The notes: a model not told the origin generated them from the sequence alone. Positions 37,961-48,107 are shown, counted from the stretch's first letter. The stretch: 64,000 nt of DNA from Corynebacterium stationis (GCF_001941345.1 NZ_CP009251.1:992001-1056000), one strand, 5' to 3'. Program-made: numbers and translations.

Positions 37961-39568
37961 ATGACGGCCACAAAGCCAGTTGCACCCATGGGAAATGCCC
38001 CGCGGCCGAAAGCAAAACAGGGCTGGTTAGCTGGCATTAAAGAATATCTTGACTCGCGCGCCGGCTTAGATTATTTGATGCTGCGCATAATTATCTTTCT
38101 GCTCATTGGCATCGGTGTCATCATGGTATTTTCTTCCTCGATGGCGACCTCTTATGTCCAGTCCACCGGCGTGTGGGCTGATGCAATCCGCCAAACTTTG
38201 ATGGTGTGCCTGGGGCTGTTCATGTTTTGGCTAGCACTGCGCCTGCGCCCATCGTTGGTGCGCAAGCTGGTGCCGTGGGTATTGCTCTTATCCTTTGTCT
38301 TGCTCATTGCCGTGCTGATTCCTGGTATTGGTACCGGACGTGAAGAAGTCGGTTCGCAGTCCTGGATCATTATTGGTCCAGCTAGTATCCAACCTTCAGA
38401 GCTTGCCCGCGTAGCTATTGGCCTTTACGGCGCGACAGCTTTGGCCGATAAAGTGCATAAAGGCTTTGGCCTTAAAGACCCTTTCACCTTGTACTCGCTG
38501 ATCGCAGCGGCCATGATGGGTCTGATCATGGCCCAAGGTGACGTCGGCATGGCAGCATCATTTGCCGTCGTGGTTATTTTCACGTTGTTTTTCGCCGGCG
38601 TTAACTGGATCGCCATCGCTTTAATTGGTGCTCTCGGCGTTGTAGCCACCATTGCACTGTTTGTTGGCGGCGGCTTCCGCTCGCACCGTTTCCACACTTA
38701 CTTCGATGCCCTACGCGGAAACTTTCTTGATACCCAAGGCACAGGTTTTCAGTCCTACCAGGGTTATCTCTCCTTGGCAGACGGTGGCTTAACAGGCGTC
38801 GGTATTGGCCAATCGCGTGCGAAATGGTTCTACCTCCCCGAAGCTAAAAATGACTACATCTTCGCCATCGTGGGCGAAGAGCTCGGCCTGTTGGGCGGCG
38901 CGTTAGTCATCTTGCTTTTCGCTTTGCTTGGCTTCTTCGGAATTCGGACGGCACTGCGGGCACAGAGCCAATTCCAGGCACTCATGGCCGCCACACTGAC
39001 GGCAGGTGTGGTTGGCCAGGCCTTCTTTAACATCGGCTATGTAGTTGGGCTGTTGCCGATGACCGGTGTGCAGCTGCCGATGATTTCTGCAGGTGGTACT
39101 TCAGCGATTATCACCATTGCGTCGATGGGCTTGTTGGCAAATGTAGCCAGGCATGAGCCAATGCAAATCTCGGCGATGCAAAACTATGGCCGGCCACTTT
39201 TTGACCGCATCTTTAATATTCCAGAGCCGGATCCCATTGACGGGGCCGCAAAACCAGGACGCCATGGTGCCGCAAGCCGTCGCGCGGCAAGCCGAACCAC
39301 TGCGCAATTAACAGCAGAGCGCGCCAGTGAAACGGGGGCAGGACGCAACACCGAACGCGAAGTTCTACAACGTAGCCACAACCGCCGAGCAGCAGCCGAT
39401 GGCACCGAGCAGCATCGGGTAGATGGACGACGCGCCGGTTATAATCGCGATAATGTTCGCTACACGGAGGGCCGACGTGGAGATACCCGCAGGGCACGCG
39501 ATGCTGAGCGGGAAAAGCGCTTTGGACAAGCAGTGACCGATAATCGTCGCCCACGTGAGAAAAGGTAG
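37961..39568 (+). CDS. ftsW: SEDS peptidoglycan glycosyltransferase FtsW
   Basis: 535 residues. About ten helices occupy residues 40-400 and include QSWIIIGPASIQPSELAR, FRSHRFHTYFD, FQSYQGYLSLADGGLTGVGIG and NIGYVVGLLPMTGVQLPMISAGG. These are the SEDS motifs, with the catalytic region around the extracellular loop. The C-terminal 110 or so residues are hydrophilic and very Arg-rich (RRAASRTTAQ, RRAGYNRDN, RRARDAEREKR), probably a disordered cytoplasmic tail for divisome contacts. The TAG stop doubles as the start of a -10 for murG. Confidence 0.94.
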   Translation: MTATKPVAPMGNAPRPKAKQGWLAGIKEYLDSRAGLDYLMLRIIIFLLIGIGVIMVFSSSMATSYVQSTGVWADAIRQTLMVCLGLFMFWLALRLRPSLVRKLVPWVLLLSFVLLIAVLIPGIGTGREEVGSQSWIIIGPASIQPSELARVAIGLYGATALADKVHKGFGLKDPFTLYSLIAAAMMGLIMAQGDVGMAASFAVVVIFTLFFAGVNWIAIALIGALGVVATIALFVGGGFRSHRFHTYFDALRGNFLDTQGTGFQSYQGYLSLADGGLTGVGIGQSRAKWFYLPEAKNDYIFAIVGEELGLLGGALVILLFALLGFFGIRTALRAQSQFQALMAATLTAGVVGQAFFNIGYVVGLLPMTGVQLPMISAGGTSAIITIASMGLLANVARHEPMQISAMQNYGRPLFDRIFNIPEPDPIDGAAKPGRHGAASRRAASRTTAQLTAERASETGAGRNTEREVLQRSHNRRAAADGTEQHRVDGRRAGYNRDNVRYTEGRRGDTRRARDAEREKRFGQAVTDNRRPREKR

Positions 39569-39571
39569 GCT
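39566..39571 (+). promoter_or_regulatory. -10 overlapping the ftsW stop codon, leaderless murG transcript
   Basis: TAGGCT begins with the ftsW TAG and ends 6 bp before the murG ATG. A weak AAAAGG exists only inside ftsW, so an internal leaderless promoter is possible. Confidence 0.35.
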
Positions 39572-39577
39572 AAACCT

Positions 39578-40672
39578 ATGAACAACGCTGAATTATCGGT
39601 CGTTATTGCAGGTGGGGGCACTGCTGGCCACATTGAACCAGCCCTTGCAGTAGGCGAAGCATTAAAGACCTACCATGGTGCACGCATTACTGCGCTGGGA
39701 ACTAAGAAGGGGCTAGAAGGGGAGATCGTCCCCGCCCGTGGTGTTGACCTGCGCATGATCTTGCCAGTGCCAATTCCGCGCAAGCCCAGCGTGGACCTTG
39801 TAAAACTGCCATATCGTCTTATCAAAGCGGTGCTGCAAACCCGCGCGGTGTTAAAAGATGTCAACGCGCAAGCAGTATTTGGCACTGGTGGTTACGTTGC
39901 AGCGCCTGCTTATATCGCGGCAAAGACCAAGGGATTGCCATTCTATATCCACGAAACCAATGCACTAGCAGGCATGGCAAATAAGTTAGGCGTCAAACTA
40001 GGTGGCGTTGGTTTTAACGCTGCGGCCAATTCCGGCATGCCGGGTGATGTCGTCGGCGTTCCTATTCGCGCCGAAATCGGAAAAGACCCAGACGGTGCAG
40101 CCGCTGCGCGCGGCCGGCAACAGTGGGGTTTTGATGACTCCAAACAGGTGCTGTTGATTACCGGTGGCTCCCAAGGTGCTGCCTCAATTAACGCAGCGGT
40201 GAAAGCAGCATTGCCCGAACTTGTTGAACATGTTCAGGTTCTCCACGCTTATGGCCCGCGTAATGAAGCACCACAGGCCCAAGATGGCTATGTTCCGGTT
40301 CCATATATCGAAGATATGGCTGCGGCCTTAGCGGTTGCTGACCTGACTGTGTGCCGCTCCGGTGCGATGACGGTAGCGGAGATTACCGCTGCCGGATTAC
40401 CTGCAATCTATGTTCCACTGCCGCACGGCAATGGGGAACAGGCGCTTAACTCCCAACATGTGGTTGAAGCGGGTGGCGCCATTATGATTAAAGATTCTGA
40501 TCTGACCGGGCAAAGGTTGGTTGAAGAAGTAGTAGCTATCGCAGATAACCCTCAACGGCGCGAGGAGATGGTCGCTGCTGCACAAGACAGTGGCGCCGGA
40601 GATGTATCCAAAATGCTTGCGGATCGTATTGCTGCTGATGTTAGAAAAGAACAAGAAAAGGAATCCAACTAG
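39578..40672 (+). CDS. murG: UDP-GlcNAc:lipid I GlcNAc transferase MurG
   Basis: 364 residues, GT-B fold. VVIAGGGTAGHIEPALA is the N-terminal glycine loop. The C-terminal domain has LLITGGSQGAASIN, RSGAMTVAEITAAGLPAIYVPLPHGNGEQALNSQ as the UDP-GlcNAc site. It turns lipid I into lipid II on the cytoplasmic face. murC starts at the very next base after its stop. Confidence 0.95.
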   Translation: MNNAELSVVIAGGGTAGHIEPALAVGEALKTYHGARITALGTKKGLEGEIVPARGVDLRMILPVPIPRKPSVDLVKLPYRLIKAVLQTRAVLKDVNAQAVFGTGGYVAAPAYIAAKTKGLPFYIHETNALAGMANKLGVKLGGVGFNAAANSGMPGDVVGVPIRAEIGKDPDGAAAARGRQQWGFDDSKQVLLITGGSQGAASINAAVKAALPELVEHVQVLHAYGPRNEAPQAQDGYVPVPYIEDMAAALAVADLTVCRSGAMTVAEITAAGLPAIYVPLPHGNGEQALNSQHVVEAGGAIMIKDSDLTGQRLVEEVVAIADNPQRREEMVAAAQDSGAGDVSKMLADRIAADVRKEQEKESN

Positions 40673-42121
40673 GTGACTACCCCAATTGATCTCTCACGTG
40701 TTCACATGATCGGCATCGGCGGCTCCGGCATGTCTGGGCTCGCTCGTATTTTGCTTTCCCGCGGCATGGAAGTTTCTGGTTCCGATGTCAAAGACTCCAC
40801 CCCGGTGGAAGTACTGCGCACCATGGGCGCCAAGATTGCCATTGGGCACAAGACGGAAAATCTTTCACAGCTGGCGGAAAAGCCGACTGTCGTGGTGACA
40901 TCATTTGCTGCGATTCCGAAGGACAATCCAGAGTTGGTCGCGGCGCACGAAGCACAGATTCCAGTGATTCGCCGTTCGGACTTGCTCGCAGAATTGATGC
41001 AGGATCGCACCCAGGTACTCCTTGCCGGTACCCACGGTAAGACATCGACTACCTCGATGGTGGTCTCAGCATTGCAGGCCGCGGGCAAGGATGCTTCCTT
41101 TGCTATTGGTGGTCAGCTCAACCGCGCGGGTACGAATGCGCACCACGGCAAAGATGCCATTTTTGTAGCTGAAGCGGATGAATCCGATGCTTCGCTATTG
41201 CGCTATTCCCCAGATATTGCAGTCATCACCAATATTGAACCGGATCACTTGGACTATTTCGGCTCCGCAGAGGCCTATTTCCAGGTCTTCGATGATTTCG
41301 TGGGACGCATTACGGATACGGGTACGCTTATTGTCTGCCTTGAAGATGATCATGCAGCGGAGTTGGGCCTTCGTGCTCTCGAGCGCGGCGTGCGCGTCTT
41401 GGGCTACGGTGGCTCGGCAGCGGTACAGAAGTATGCCGAGATTCCTGTCGGTGCTGAAATTTTGGCTGAAGAAGTAGGGCAAAAGGCAACGACAGTTACC
41501 GTAAAACTTCCGTTTAATGAATCTCCTGAAGCCCAGGTGACCTATGAACTACAGATTCCTGGACACCACATGGTGCTAAATTCCACTGCCGCCTTAGTTG
41601 CCGGCGAGATCGCTGGCGCCAAGGTTGGGCTTTTGGCTGAGGGGTTAAGCGATTTCACGGGTGTGCGCCGGCGCTTTGAATACCGCGGCACCGGCGGTGA
41701 CAATATCCGCGTTTACGACGATTATGCGCACCACCCGACTGAGGTGGCAGCAGTGCTCAAGGCAGCGCGCGATAAGGTTGCAGCAGAGGGGCTAGGCGGC
41801 AAGGTTGTAGTGTGCTTCCAGCCGCATCTTTACTCCCGCACGATTGAGTTCGCTAAAGAGTTTGGCCAAGCACTTTCGCTTGCCGATGCAGTGGTGTTGT
41901 TGGATATCTTCGGTGCCCGGGAAAAGCCGGTCGAAGGGATTTCTTCGCGGATCATTAGCGATGAAATGGCTGATGATGTCGATGTCACGTACGAGCCAGA
42001 TTTCTCATCTGCCCGCCATACTGTGGCAGAGATGACCAATAGCAATGACCTTGTGCTGACCATGGGTGCTGGATCAGTAACCTTGCTCGCAGCCGAAATC
42101 TTGGAGGAGATCCAGGGTTAG
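40673..42121 (+). CDS. murC: UDP-N-acetylmuramate:L-alanine ligase MurC
   Basis: 482 residues. [14 protein letters not shown] is the UDP-MurNAc loop, [13 protein letters not shown] the ATP loop, and [20 protein letters not shown] and [10 protein letters not shown] are family motifs. It adds the first amino acid of the stem. GTG start directly after the murG stop with AAAAGGAAT upstream; ftsQ begins directly after its own stop. Confidence 0.95.
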   Translation: MTTPIDLSRVHMIGIGGSGMSGLARILLSRGMEVSGSDVKDSTPVEVLRTMGAKIAIGHKTENLSQLAEKPTVVVTSFAAIPKDNPELVAAHEAQIPVIRRSDLLAELMQDRTQVLLAGTHGKTSTTSMVVSALQAAGKDASFAIGGQLNRAGTNAHHGKDAIFVAEADESDASLLRYSPDIAVITNIEPDHLDYFGSAEAYFQVFDDFVGRITDTGTLIVCLEDDHAAELGLRALERGVRVLGYGGSAAVQKYAEIPVGAEILAEEVGQKATTVTVKLPFNESPEAQVTYELQIPGHHMVLNSTAALVAGEIAGAKVGLLAEGLSDFTGVRRRFEYRGTGGDNIRVYDDYAHHPTEVAAVLKAARDKVAAEGLGGKVVVCFQPHLYSRTIEFAKEFGQALSLADAVVLLDIFGAREKPVEGISSRIISDEMADDVDVTYEPDFSSARHTVAEMTNSNDLVLTMGAGSVTLLAAEILEEIQG

Positions 42122-42781
42122 ATGAAAATTTCCTCCAAGCTCATTGCCGCAATCATCGGTGGTCTAGTTGCACTTAGCGTTGTTATCGGACTGGCGGTGT
42201 ATTTGCTGCCGATTTTTAGTGTCACCAATGTTGAGATAACTGGCAATGAGCACTCGACCGTTGAGCAGATTGAAGAAGCTGCAGGTGTACCCGACGGGGC
42301 TAATTTGTTGCGCGTGAATGCACACGACACAGCGTTGAAAGTGTCGGACTTGCCGTGGGTAGATAAAGCTACCGTGGGTCGCAGTCTGCCCAATACTTTG
42401 GTCGTCGAAGTAGAAGAGCGAGTCGTCGCAGCCTATGTCAATGCTGACGATGGCCCGCATCTCATCGATACCAAAGGTCGCGAATTTATCATCGACCAGC
42501 CACCGGCAGAAGCAGTAGAGATCACCGGCGAATGGGACTCGGAAACTTTGTCGGACCCGGTTGAAGTTCTTGCGGCAATCCCCACGGAACTGCGTACTCA
42601 AATTGAACGTTTAGATGTCGTTGAACCTTATGTGATGCGTGTGCACATGGATGATGGACGAACGATTACCTGGGGTGCGAACGAAGACAATGAAAATAAG
42701 GCACGCGCACTAGCTACGGTTTTGCAGATGGAGGGCGATAATTGGAATATTTCTAACCCCTCACTTGTCAGCCGACCCTGA
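42122..42781 (+). CDS. ftsQ: cell division protein FtsQ
   Basis: 219 residues, bitopic. A very short cytoplasmic end, one helix (about 8-30), then a POTRA-like domain beginning [25 protein letters not shown] and a beta-rich domain with [18 protein letters not shown]. It scaffolds FtsL/FtsB and FtsWI. The ATG follows the murC stop without spacing, with GGAGGAG inside murC, so it depends on murC translation. Confidence 0.92.
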   Translation: MKISSKLIAAIIGGLVALSVVIGLAVYLLPIFSVTNVEITGNEHSTVEQIEEAAGVPDGANLLRVNAHDTALKVSDLPWVDKATVGRSLPNTLVVEVEERVVAAYVNADDGPHLIDTKGREFIIDQPPAEAVEITGEWDSETLSDPVEVLAAIPTELRTQIERLDVVEPYVMRVHMDDGRTITWGANEDNENKARALATVLQMEGDNWNISNPSLVSRP

Positions 42782-42966
42782 TATCCCCGTATGCTAGGGG
42801 GCGAGCAAAACCGCATGTCAACAACTCTAAACCCAAGGTTGAGGGTAGCGACACGCGGCGAAATGAACCCGAAAATTACAGCGGTCTCGTCAATGATGGA
42901 AACAACGCGTCGATTTCCTCATTGACGGACCAGAAATTCCACGAACGAAAGGTGCTAGCGCCTCTA

Positions 42967-44211
42967 ATGACCACTCCAAGTAATAATCTCGCGGACATCA
43001 AGGTTGTCGGTGTCGGTGGTGGCGGAGTAAACGCCGTTAACCGCATGATTGAAGAGGGCCTGAAGGGCGTTCAGTTCATTGCTATTAACACTGACTCCCA
43101 GGCTCTGCTCTTTTCTGATGCTGATGTAAAGCTCGACATTGGACGCGAGCTGACCCGCGGCCTAGGCGCAGGAGCAAACCCAGAGGTAGGTCGTACCTCT
43201 GCTGAAGACCACAAGTCCGAAATCGAAGATGCACTCGCCGGCGCAGACCTCGTCTTCGTTACCGCAGGTGAGGGCGGCGGCACCGGTACTGGTGCGGCTC
43301 CGGTAGTTGCATCGATTGCTAAGAAGCAGGGCTCTTTGACCGTCGGTGTTGTTACCAAGCCTTTCCGCTTTGAAGGTAACCGCCGTACCCGCCAGGCACT
43401 CGAGGGCATCGAGGCTTTGCGTGAGGTATGTGACACCCTCATTGTTATTCCGAATGATCGCCTGCTGCAGCTTGGTGATGAAAACTTGTCGATGATGGAA
43501 GCCTTCCGTGCCGCCGATGAGGTGCTGCACAATGGTGTCCAGGGTATTTCCGACCTGATTCTTATCCCAGGCATGATCAACGTCGACTTTGCCGACGTGC
43601 GCTCGGTTATGTCTGATGCTGGTTCTGCATTGATGGGCGTAGGCTCGGCACGCGGTGATGACCGCGTGATGCAGTCTGCAGAACAAGCTATTAATTCTCC
43701 ACTGCTGGAATCCAGCATGGAAGGCGCCAAGGGCGTTCTGCTTTCCGTTGCCGGTGGTTCCGATTTGGGTCTGCAGGAAGTTAACCAGGCAGCGATCATG
43801 GTTCAGGAAAAGGCTGACGAAGACGTCAACCTGATCTTCGGTACCATCATCGACGACAATTTGGGCGATGAAGTCCGCGTGACCATCATTGCTACGGGCT
43901 TCGACGCTGAGGCTAACCTGCAGGGCGTAAATAACAAGAAGGCTGTTGTCCAGGAAAAGGAAGAGCCAAAGCTGGAATCTCGCCCGGGCTCGTTGTTTGA
44001 TAATCGCGATATCCCAGAGCCACAGGCTGAGCCTGTGCGCGAGGCGCCACGCTACGAACCACGCCACTCCCGCCCATCTGGTGCTGGCCTGTTCACCAGC
44101 CGCGAAGATGAGCGTGGCCGTGACCGTGACTATGGTCGCGAGCGTGAGCCAGAACGTGATCGTCGTCGCGCTGGTGGCGATGATCTGGATGTGCCTGACT
44201 TCATGCGCTAA
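42967..44211 (+). CDS. ftsZ: cell division GTPase FtsZ
   Basis: 414 residues from the ATG at 42967. The upstream TTG at 42922 would add 15 unmatched residues and is rejected. GTPase motif [13 protein letters not shown]-terminal [16 protein letters not shown]7 loop [12 protein letters not shown] charged linker (about 320-400, [10 protein letters not shown]...) ends in the conserved tail [10 protein letters not shown] that binds SepF. It forms the Z-ring. The 185-bp gap after ftsQ has a possible -10 (TATGCT, 42790) and the ribosome site GAAAGGTG, so ftsZ probably has its own promoter. Confidence 0.97.
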   Translation: MTTPSNNLADIKVVGVGGGGVNAVNRMIEEGLKGVQFIAINTDSQALLFSDADVKLDIGRELTRGLGAGANPEVGRTSAEDHKSEIEDALAGADLVFVTAGEGGGTGTGAAPVVASIAKKQGSLTVGVVTKPFRFEGNRRTRQALEGIEALREVCDTLIVIPNDRLLQLGDENLSMMEAFRAADEVLHNGVQGISDLILIPGMINVDFADVRSVMSDAGSALMGVGSARGDDRVMQSAEQAINSPLLESSMEGAKGVLLSVAGGSDLGLQEVNQAAIMVQEKADEDVNLIFGTIIDDNLGDEVRVTIIATGFDAEANLQGVNNKKAVVQEKEEPKLESRPGSLFDNRDIPEPQAEPVREAPRYEPRHSRPSGAGLFTSREDERGRDRDYGREREPERDRRRAGGDDLDVPDFMR

Positions 44212-44219
44212 GAACGCGC

Positions 44220-44225
44220 TAGTCT
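44220..44225 (+). promoter_or_regulatory. -10 of a leaderless pgeF transcript
   Basis: TAGTCT lies 6 bp before the pgeF ATG, 9 bp after the ftsZ stop, and no ribosome site is seen. Confidence 0.4.
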
Positions 44226-44231
44226 GGTTAC

Positions 44232-44963
44232 ATGCCAGTTAATGAGGAAATCTTCCGCCCCGTCCGCATGGTGTTTACCACCCGTGCCGGCGGGGCTTCG
44301 GCATCGCCATATCAGTCTTTTAACCTAGGCGATCATGTTGGCGATGACCCCGAAGCGGTAGCCGCAAACCGTCAACGCTTAGTTACAGTCACCGGAGTTG
44401 ATGACATCGTGTGGATGGAACAGCTCCACACCAACACGGTGACTGTGGTGGATAAAGATACCCCGGTCCCAGTCGAGGCAACCGATGCCATAGTGACTAC
44501 GACACCACGTCTCGGACTCGGAGTGCTTGTTGCAGACTGTGTCCCGGTTCTTCTTGCTGATTCCAAGGCCAAAGTAGTTGCAGCAGCGCACGCAGGTCGC
44601 ATGGGGGCGCGCAATGGGATTATCGCCAATACGATTGACAAAATGGTGGAACTCGGCGCAACACCTTCCAATATCCAAGTGCTTTTGGGACCAGCGGCCT
44701 CGGGACGCAATTATGAAGTACCCGAAGATATGGCTAATGATGTAGAAGCCCACCTGCCGGGTTCAAAGACCCGTACTGCCAAAGGAACCTGGGGAGTAGA
44801 CGTCCGCGCAGGCCTGATTCGCCAACTGATGAGCAAAGGCGTTACCGCAATTGAGGCGGATCCCCGGTGCACCATTGAAGACACCGATTTCTTTTCATAC
44901 CGCCGGGAAGGAAAAACCGGCCGACAAGCGGGCCTCATTTGGCTCGAGGAGGAAAATAAATGA
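44232..44963 (+). CDS. pgeF: peptidoglycan editing factor PgeF (YfiH/laccase-like)
   Basis: 243 residues. The metal-site motifs are present: QLHTNTV, LVADCVPVLLAD and AAAHAGRMGARNGI. Members hydrolyse mis-incorporated UDP-MurNAc-L-Ser or act as purine nucleoside phosphorylases; older annotations call them polyphenol oxidases. Context next to ftsZ favours the peptidoglycan role. Its stop overlaps the next start by 4 bp (ATGA). Confidence 0.88.
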   Translation: MPVNEEIFRPVRMVFTTRAGGASASPYQSFNLGDHVGDDPEAVAANRQRLVTVTGVDDIVWMEQLHTNTVTVVDKDTPVPVEATDAIVTTTPRLGLGVLVADCVPVLLADSKAKVVAAAHAGRMGARNGIIANTIDKMVELGATPSNIQVLLGPAASGRNYEVPEDMANDVEAHLPGSKTRTAKGTWGVDVRAGLIRQLMSKGVTAIEADPRCTIEDTDFFSYRREGKTGRQAGLIWLEEENK

Positions 44964-45676
44964 CCACCAGCTCCAACGACGTGCACAATGCTGATAACCG
45001 CCGTGACGAGCTAGCCGCAGGACTTAAAGAAACCCGCGCGCTGATTGAAAAACTCGCTCAGGAAGCCGGACGCACTGACGTGCCGGAATTGCTCCCAGTG
45101 ACGAAGTTTCATCCAGCCGCAGATATTGCGTTGCTTGCGGAACTGGGAATTACGGATGTCGCAGAAAACCGCGAACAAGAAGCGCGAGCGAAAGCCGAAG
45201 AGCTTCCTGATATGCGTTTTCACATGATAGGCCAAGTACAGACGAAAAAGGCGAACCATGTGGCCCGCTGGGCTCACTCCGTACATTCTGTAGATACAGA
45301 AAAGCTTGCGGTCGCTCTCAACCGTGGGGTAGACAACGCGCAGCGCGATATCCTCCCGGTTTTTATCCAGGTCTCTCATGACGGAGATACCGCACGTGGG
45401 GGAGTAGCCCCTGAAGGGGTAGAAGAATTAGCGCAAATCATTGAAGATTTGCCAAACTTAGAACTTCGCGGATTGATGGTCGTTCCGCCGCTAGAATCGG
45501 ATGCTAAGCAAGTATTTACCTCGGTCCGTGAGCTCACCGACAGGCTGGGTGAGCAGCTTAAACGCCCATTGTTACTATCCGCGGGAATGAGCGCAGATTT
45601 AGCCGATGCAATTGCATCCGGTACAGATATCGTGCGTGTCGGAACCGGAATAATGGGGGCACGGCCATTAGGTTAA
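44960..45676 (+). CDS. pyridoxal phosphate homeostasis protein (YggS/PLPBP family)
   Basis: 238 residues of the alanine-racemase-like single TIM barrel. The PLP-binding Lys lies in LLPVTKFHPAADI, followed by the blocks MIGQVQTKKAN, LRGLMVVPP, LSAGMSADLADAI and VRVGTGIMGAR. It buffers cellular PLP and has no known catalytic activity. ATG overlaps the pgeF stop. Confidence 0.92.
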   Translation: MTTSSNDVHNADNRRDELAAGLKETRALIEKLAQEAGRTDVPELLPVTKFHPAADIALLAELGITDVAENREQEARAKAEELPDMRFHMIGQVQTKKANHVARWAHSVHSVDTEKLAVALNRGVDNAQRDILPVFIQVSHDGDTARGGVAPEGVEELAQIIEDLPNLELRGLMVVPPLESDAKQVFTSVRELTDRLGEQLKRPLLLSAGMSADLADAIASGTDIVRVGTGIMGARPLG

Positions 45677-45717
45677 ATGGCAACGATAAATACCCGGCAT
45701 CTCAAAGGGAGTAATGA

Positions 45718-46164
45718 ATGTCTTTTCTGGTAAAGACCAAAGAATTTTTTGGCCTCGCTGAGCCTGAGGCTGGCGTAGACGACGCTTACTACGTCGACGA
45801 ACCACGCTACGAAACCCAGGGTTCTGCTGCATACACGCCTCGTCCATCGGCATATGCTCACACCATTGCTGAGCCTGAGTACGAACCAACCATCGTTGCT
45901 GTCACCGTTGTGGCCTTCAACCAGGCGCAGAAGATTGGTGAACCATTCCGCGATGGCGATGCAGTCGTCTTTGAGGTAACTGACGCTGACTTCGATGTAG
46001 CTAAGCGCTTCATCGACTTCGCAGCTGGCCTGTGCTTTGGTCTGCGCGGGAAGATGCTGAACCTAACGCGCGATATGGATACCGACCGTCGCGTGTTCGC
46101 GATTGTTCCTGAGGACGCTGTTATCCCGACGGTGGAGCTCGAAGACGTCGCTGGTCTTCGCTAA
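45718..46164 (+). CDS. sepF: SepF, membrane anchor of FtsZ
   Basis: 148 residues. The N-terminal amphipathic helix MSFLVKTKEFFGLA binds the membrane, an acidic Tyr/Pro linker follows, and the C-terminal dimer domain (about 60-148) has AVVFEVTDADFDVAKRFIDFAAGLCFGLRG. It replaces FtsA, absent from actinobacteria, by tethering the FtsZ tail to the membrane. AAAGGGAG ribosome site before the ATG. Confidence 0.95.
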   Translation: MSFLVKTKEFFGLAEPEAGVDDAYYVDEPRYETQGSAAYTPRPSAYAHTIAEPEYEPTIVAVTVVAFNQAQKIGEPFRDGDAVVFEVTDADFDVAKRFIDFAAGLCFGLRGKMLNLTRDMDTDRRVFAIVPEDAVIPTVELEDVAGLR

Positions 46165-46193
46165 AACCAAACCAAGTCCTTGATAGAGATGCT

Positions 46194-46217
46194 AACCCCA
46201 CCCCAAAAGGTGGGGTT
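46194..46217 (+). terminator. hairpin after sepF
   Basis: AACCCCACC (46194-46202) pairs with GGTGGGGTT (46209-46217) around a 6-nt loop. GTGTGGGTTTT follows, so the T tract is displaced and read-through into yggT is likely. Confidence 0.6.
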
Positions 46218-46252
46218 GTGTGGGTTTTAACTACTGCTGATAGGGTTGAAGC

Positions 46253-46546
46253 GTGACTGCATTCGGAATTATTCTGCTCGCGCTGCTAAGGCTTTATACC
46301 TTAGTGCTGATCGTCCGCATCATTATCGAGATGATTCAGTCCTTCTCACGCCAATTTAATCCACCGCGCTGGTTTATGGTTATTGCAGAACCACTGTTTG
46401 TAATAACAGACCCGCCGGTCAAGGCGTTGCGAAGGATTGTGCCTCCCATGCAGATGGGTGGTGTCGCACTCGATTTGTCTGTGTTAGTTTTGTTCATTAT
46501 TTTGCAGCTTTTGCAACTTATTGTGCGCGGCGTTTTCATTGGCTAG
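46253..46546 (+). CDS. YggT family membrane protein
   Basis: 97 residues with two hydrophobic helices (about 2-24 and 72-95) flanking the conserved FNPPRWFMVIAEPLFVITDPPVKALRRIVPP loop. It is a widespread partner of sepF; a role in osmotic tolerance or division is suspected but not established. GTG start, weak ribosome site. Confidence 0.88.
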   Translation: MTAFGIILLALLRLYTLVLIVRIIIEMIQSFSRQFNPPRWFMVIAEPLFVITDPPVKALRRIVPPMQMGGVALDLSVLVLFIILQLLQLIVRGVFIG

Positions 46547-46766
46547 TGGCAACATAGATGCCACAATCCTGAAGAAACGCGTAGAAACACAGATGTTTTA
46601 ACTAGATTTAGGTAACCTAGTAGTTTAGATTTAGAGAAAACGTACATTAATTGAACTTTTTTGGCCGTGATGACAATGTCCTAAGGGATAATGTCCATTA
46701 AGGTGAAAGAGAACGAAGTACTTCGGGTCACCGGAGTTCGAACGACTTGAAGGGGAAGAGAAGTCC

Positions 46767-47858
46767 ATGCCACTGTCACCCGCTGACGTACACAATGTCG
46801 CATTCAGCAAGCCGCCGATTGGCAAGCGTGGCTACAACGAAGACGAGGTTGATCAGTTCCTCGATCTCGTTGAGGATGCTTTAGCCCAGCTCCAGGATGA
46901 GAACTACGAACTGCAAAAGCAGCTCGAGGGTGGTTCTGGTTCTACAAAGGCCGCTGGCGCTGCACCTGCTGTAGATGAGGCTGCTGTACGCAAGTCCGTA
47001 GAGTCCGAACTTCGCGCAGAATACGAAAAGAAACTGGCTGACGCTAAGGCAGAAGCCAACAAGGCCAAGGATGAAGCATCCAAGGCTAAGGCTGAAGCTG
47101 AAAAGGCTAAGTCCGCGAAGCCTGCAGCAGCTGCTGCTCCAGCCGCAGCTGATAACACCGCTGAGATTAAGGCAGCTCAGGATGAGACCGATAAGGTTCG
47201 TCAGGAGCTGGAAGCAGCTAAGAAGGAACTGGAAGCTGCGAAGAAGGAAAACTCCACGCTCAAGGCGTCGAAGTCCTCCTCCGCTGCTGCACCAGCAGCT
47301 GCCGCCGCAACCGGCGCTGCAGCAGGTGCGGCTGCTGGCACCACTGGTGCTGCAACCCCAGAGACCCACATGCAGGCAGCCCGCATCTTGGGCATGGCTC
47401 AAGACATGGCGGACCGTCTCTCCAACGAGGCACGCGCGGAATCTGATTCCATGCTGACTGAGGCACGCGAAGCTGCTGAAAAGCAGCTGGCTGAAGCTGA
47501 GTCTCGTTCTTCCACCCAGCTGTCTGAGGCAGAGGCTCGTTCTAAGAAGCTGGTTGCGGATGCTGAGGCTAAGGCAAAGCAGACTGAGTCTGAAGCGAAC
47601 TCCCGCGCTGAGGCTCAGATCCGTCAGGCTGAGGACAAGGCTGCAGCACTCGAGGCAGAGGCAACCAAGAAGCACAACGAGGTCATGACTACCATCAAGA
47701 CCCAGCAGACTGCTCTTGAAAACCGCATTGCGGAACTGCGCACCTACGAGCGCGAGTACCGTACTCGTCTGAAGACCCTGCTGCAGTCCCAGCTGGATGA
47801 ACTCGAATCCCGCGGCTCTGCGGCACCAAACGGTGACGTTTCCAAGGACGCTAACTAA
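46767..47858 (+). CDS. wag31: polar growth scaffold Wag31 (DivIVA)
   Basis: 363 residues. The N-terminal DivIVA membrane-binding dimer is [38 protein letters not shown] long Ala/Lys/Glu coiled coil with two Ala-rich breaks (about 115-130 and 170-190) and a C-terminal helix bundle ([22 protein letters not shown] onward) follow. It recruits the elongation machinery to the poles. Ribosome site GAAGGGGAAGAGA. The 220-bp leader before it holds a small hairpin (46546-46564) and the likely -10 GATAAT near 46687. Confidence 0.95.
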   Translation: MPLSPADVHNVAFSKPPIGKRGYNEDEVDQFLDLVEDALAQLQDENYELQKQLEGGSGSTKAAGAAPAVDEAAVRKSVESELRAEYEKKLADAKAEANKAKDEASKAKAEAEKAKSAKPAAAAAPAAADNTAEIKAAQDETDKVRQELEAAKKELEAAKKENSTLKASKSSSAAAPAAAAATGAAAGAAAGTTGAATPETHMQAARILGMAQDMADRLSNEARAESDSMLTEAREAAEKQLAEAESRSSTQLSEAEARSKKLVADAEAKAKQTESEANSRAEAQIRQAEDKAAALEAEATKKHNEVMTTIKTQQTALENRIAELRTYEREYRTRLKTLLQSQLDELESRGSAAPNGDVSKDAN

Positions 47859-47884
47859 AAGGCTCAATGACGCCCCTTGGCTGA

Positions 47885-47930
47885 CGCCCTCGGCGCTGCA
47901 GTTTAAACGCTGTGGCACCGGGGGTGTTTT
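47885..47930 (+). terminator. intrinsic terminator after wag31
   Basis: A GC-rich imperfect stem (47885-47901 with 47908-47926, several G-U pairs) is followed by TTTT. It overlaps the leader of the next small gene. Confidence 0.75.
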
Positions 47931-47948
47931 CATTAATAGGAGATTAAT

Positions 47949-48107
47949 GTGCTCATTGCAGCATTGGTTTTAGCGCTCATTGCGTTCATAGCGTTTGTAA
48001 ACTACATCCTGTCCGCGGCAACATGGTCGCTGACCCTAGTCTTTGTGGCTGCCGGTGCGGGGCTGGTGCTCTTTTTCCTGGATTGGTACAAAAAGTCCAG
48101 GCGTTAG
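47949..48107 (+). CDS. small two-helix membrane protein (52 aa)
   Basis: GTG start behind AATAGGAG at good spacing. The 52 residues form two hydrophobic helices (about 1-20 and 25-43) joined by SAATW and ending in the basic tail DWYKKSRR. The amphiphilic pattern, ribosome site and clean stop make it a real gene despite its size. Function is unknown. Position between wag31 and ileS suggests an envelope or growth-pole accessory, which is only an inference. Confidence 0.75.
   Translation: MLIAALVLALIAFIAFVNYILSAATWSLTLVFVAAGAGLVLFFLDWYKKSRR

Noticed and set aside
42922..42966. TTG start adding 15 residues to FtsZ
   Set aside because: The extension is unmatched; the ATG at 42967 has GAAAGGTG upstream and gives the usual N-terminus.
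46602..46620. CTAG...TTAGGTAACCTAG before wag31, resembling a DtxR iron box
   Set aside because: The arms TAGGT/ACCTA are too close together for the 19-bp DtxR consensus, and wag31 is not an iron gene. Probably a chance palindrome.
46881..47933. 350-codon open frame antisense to wag31
   Set aside because: It is a Leu/Ser/Cys-rich mirror of the Ala/Lys/Glu codons of wag31, with no ribosome site and no family.
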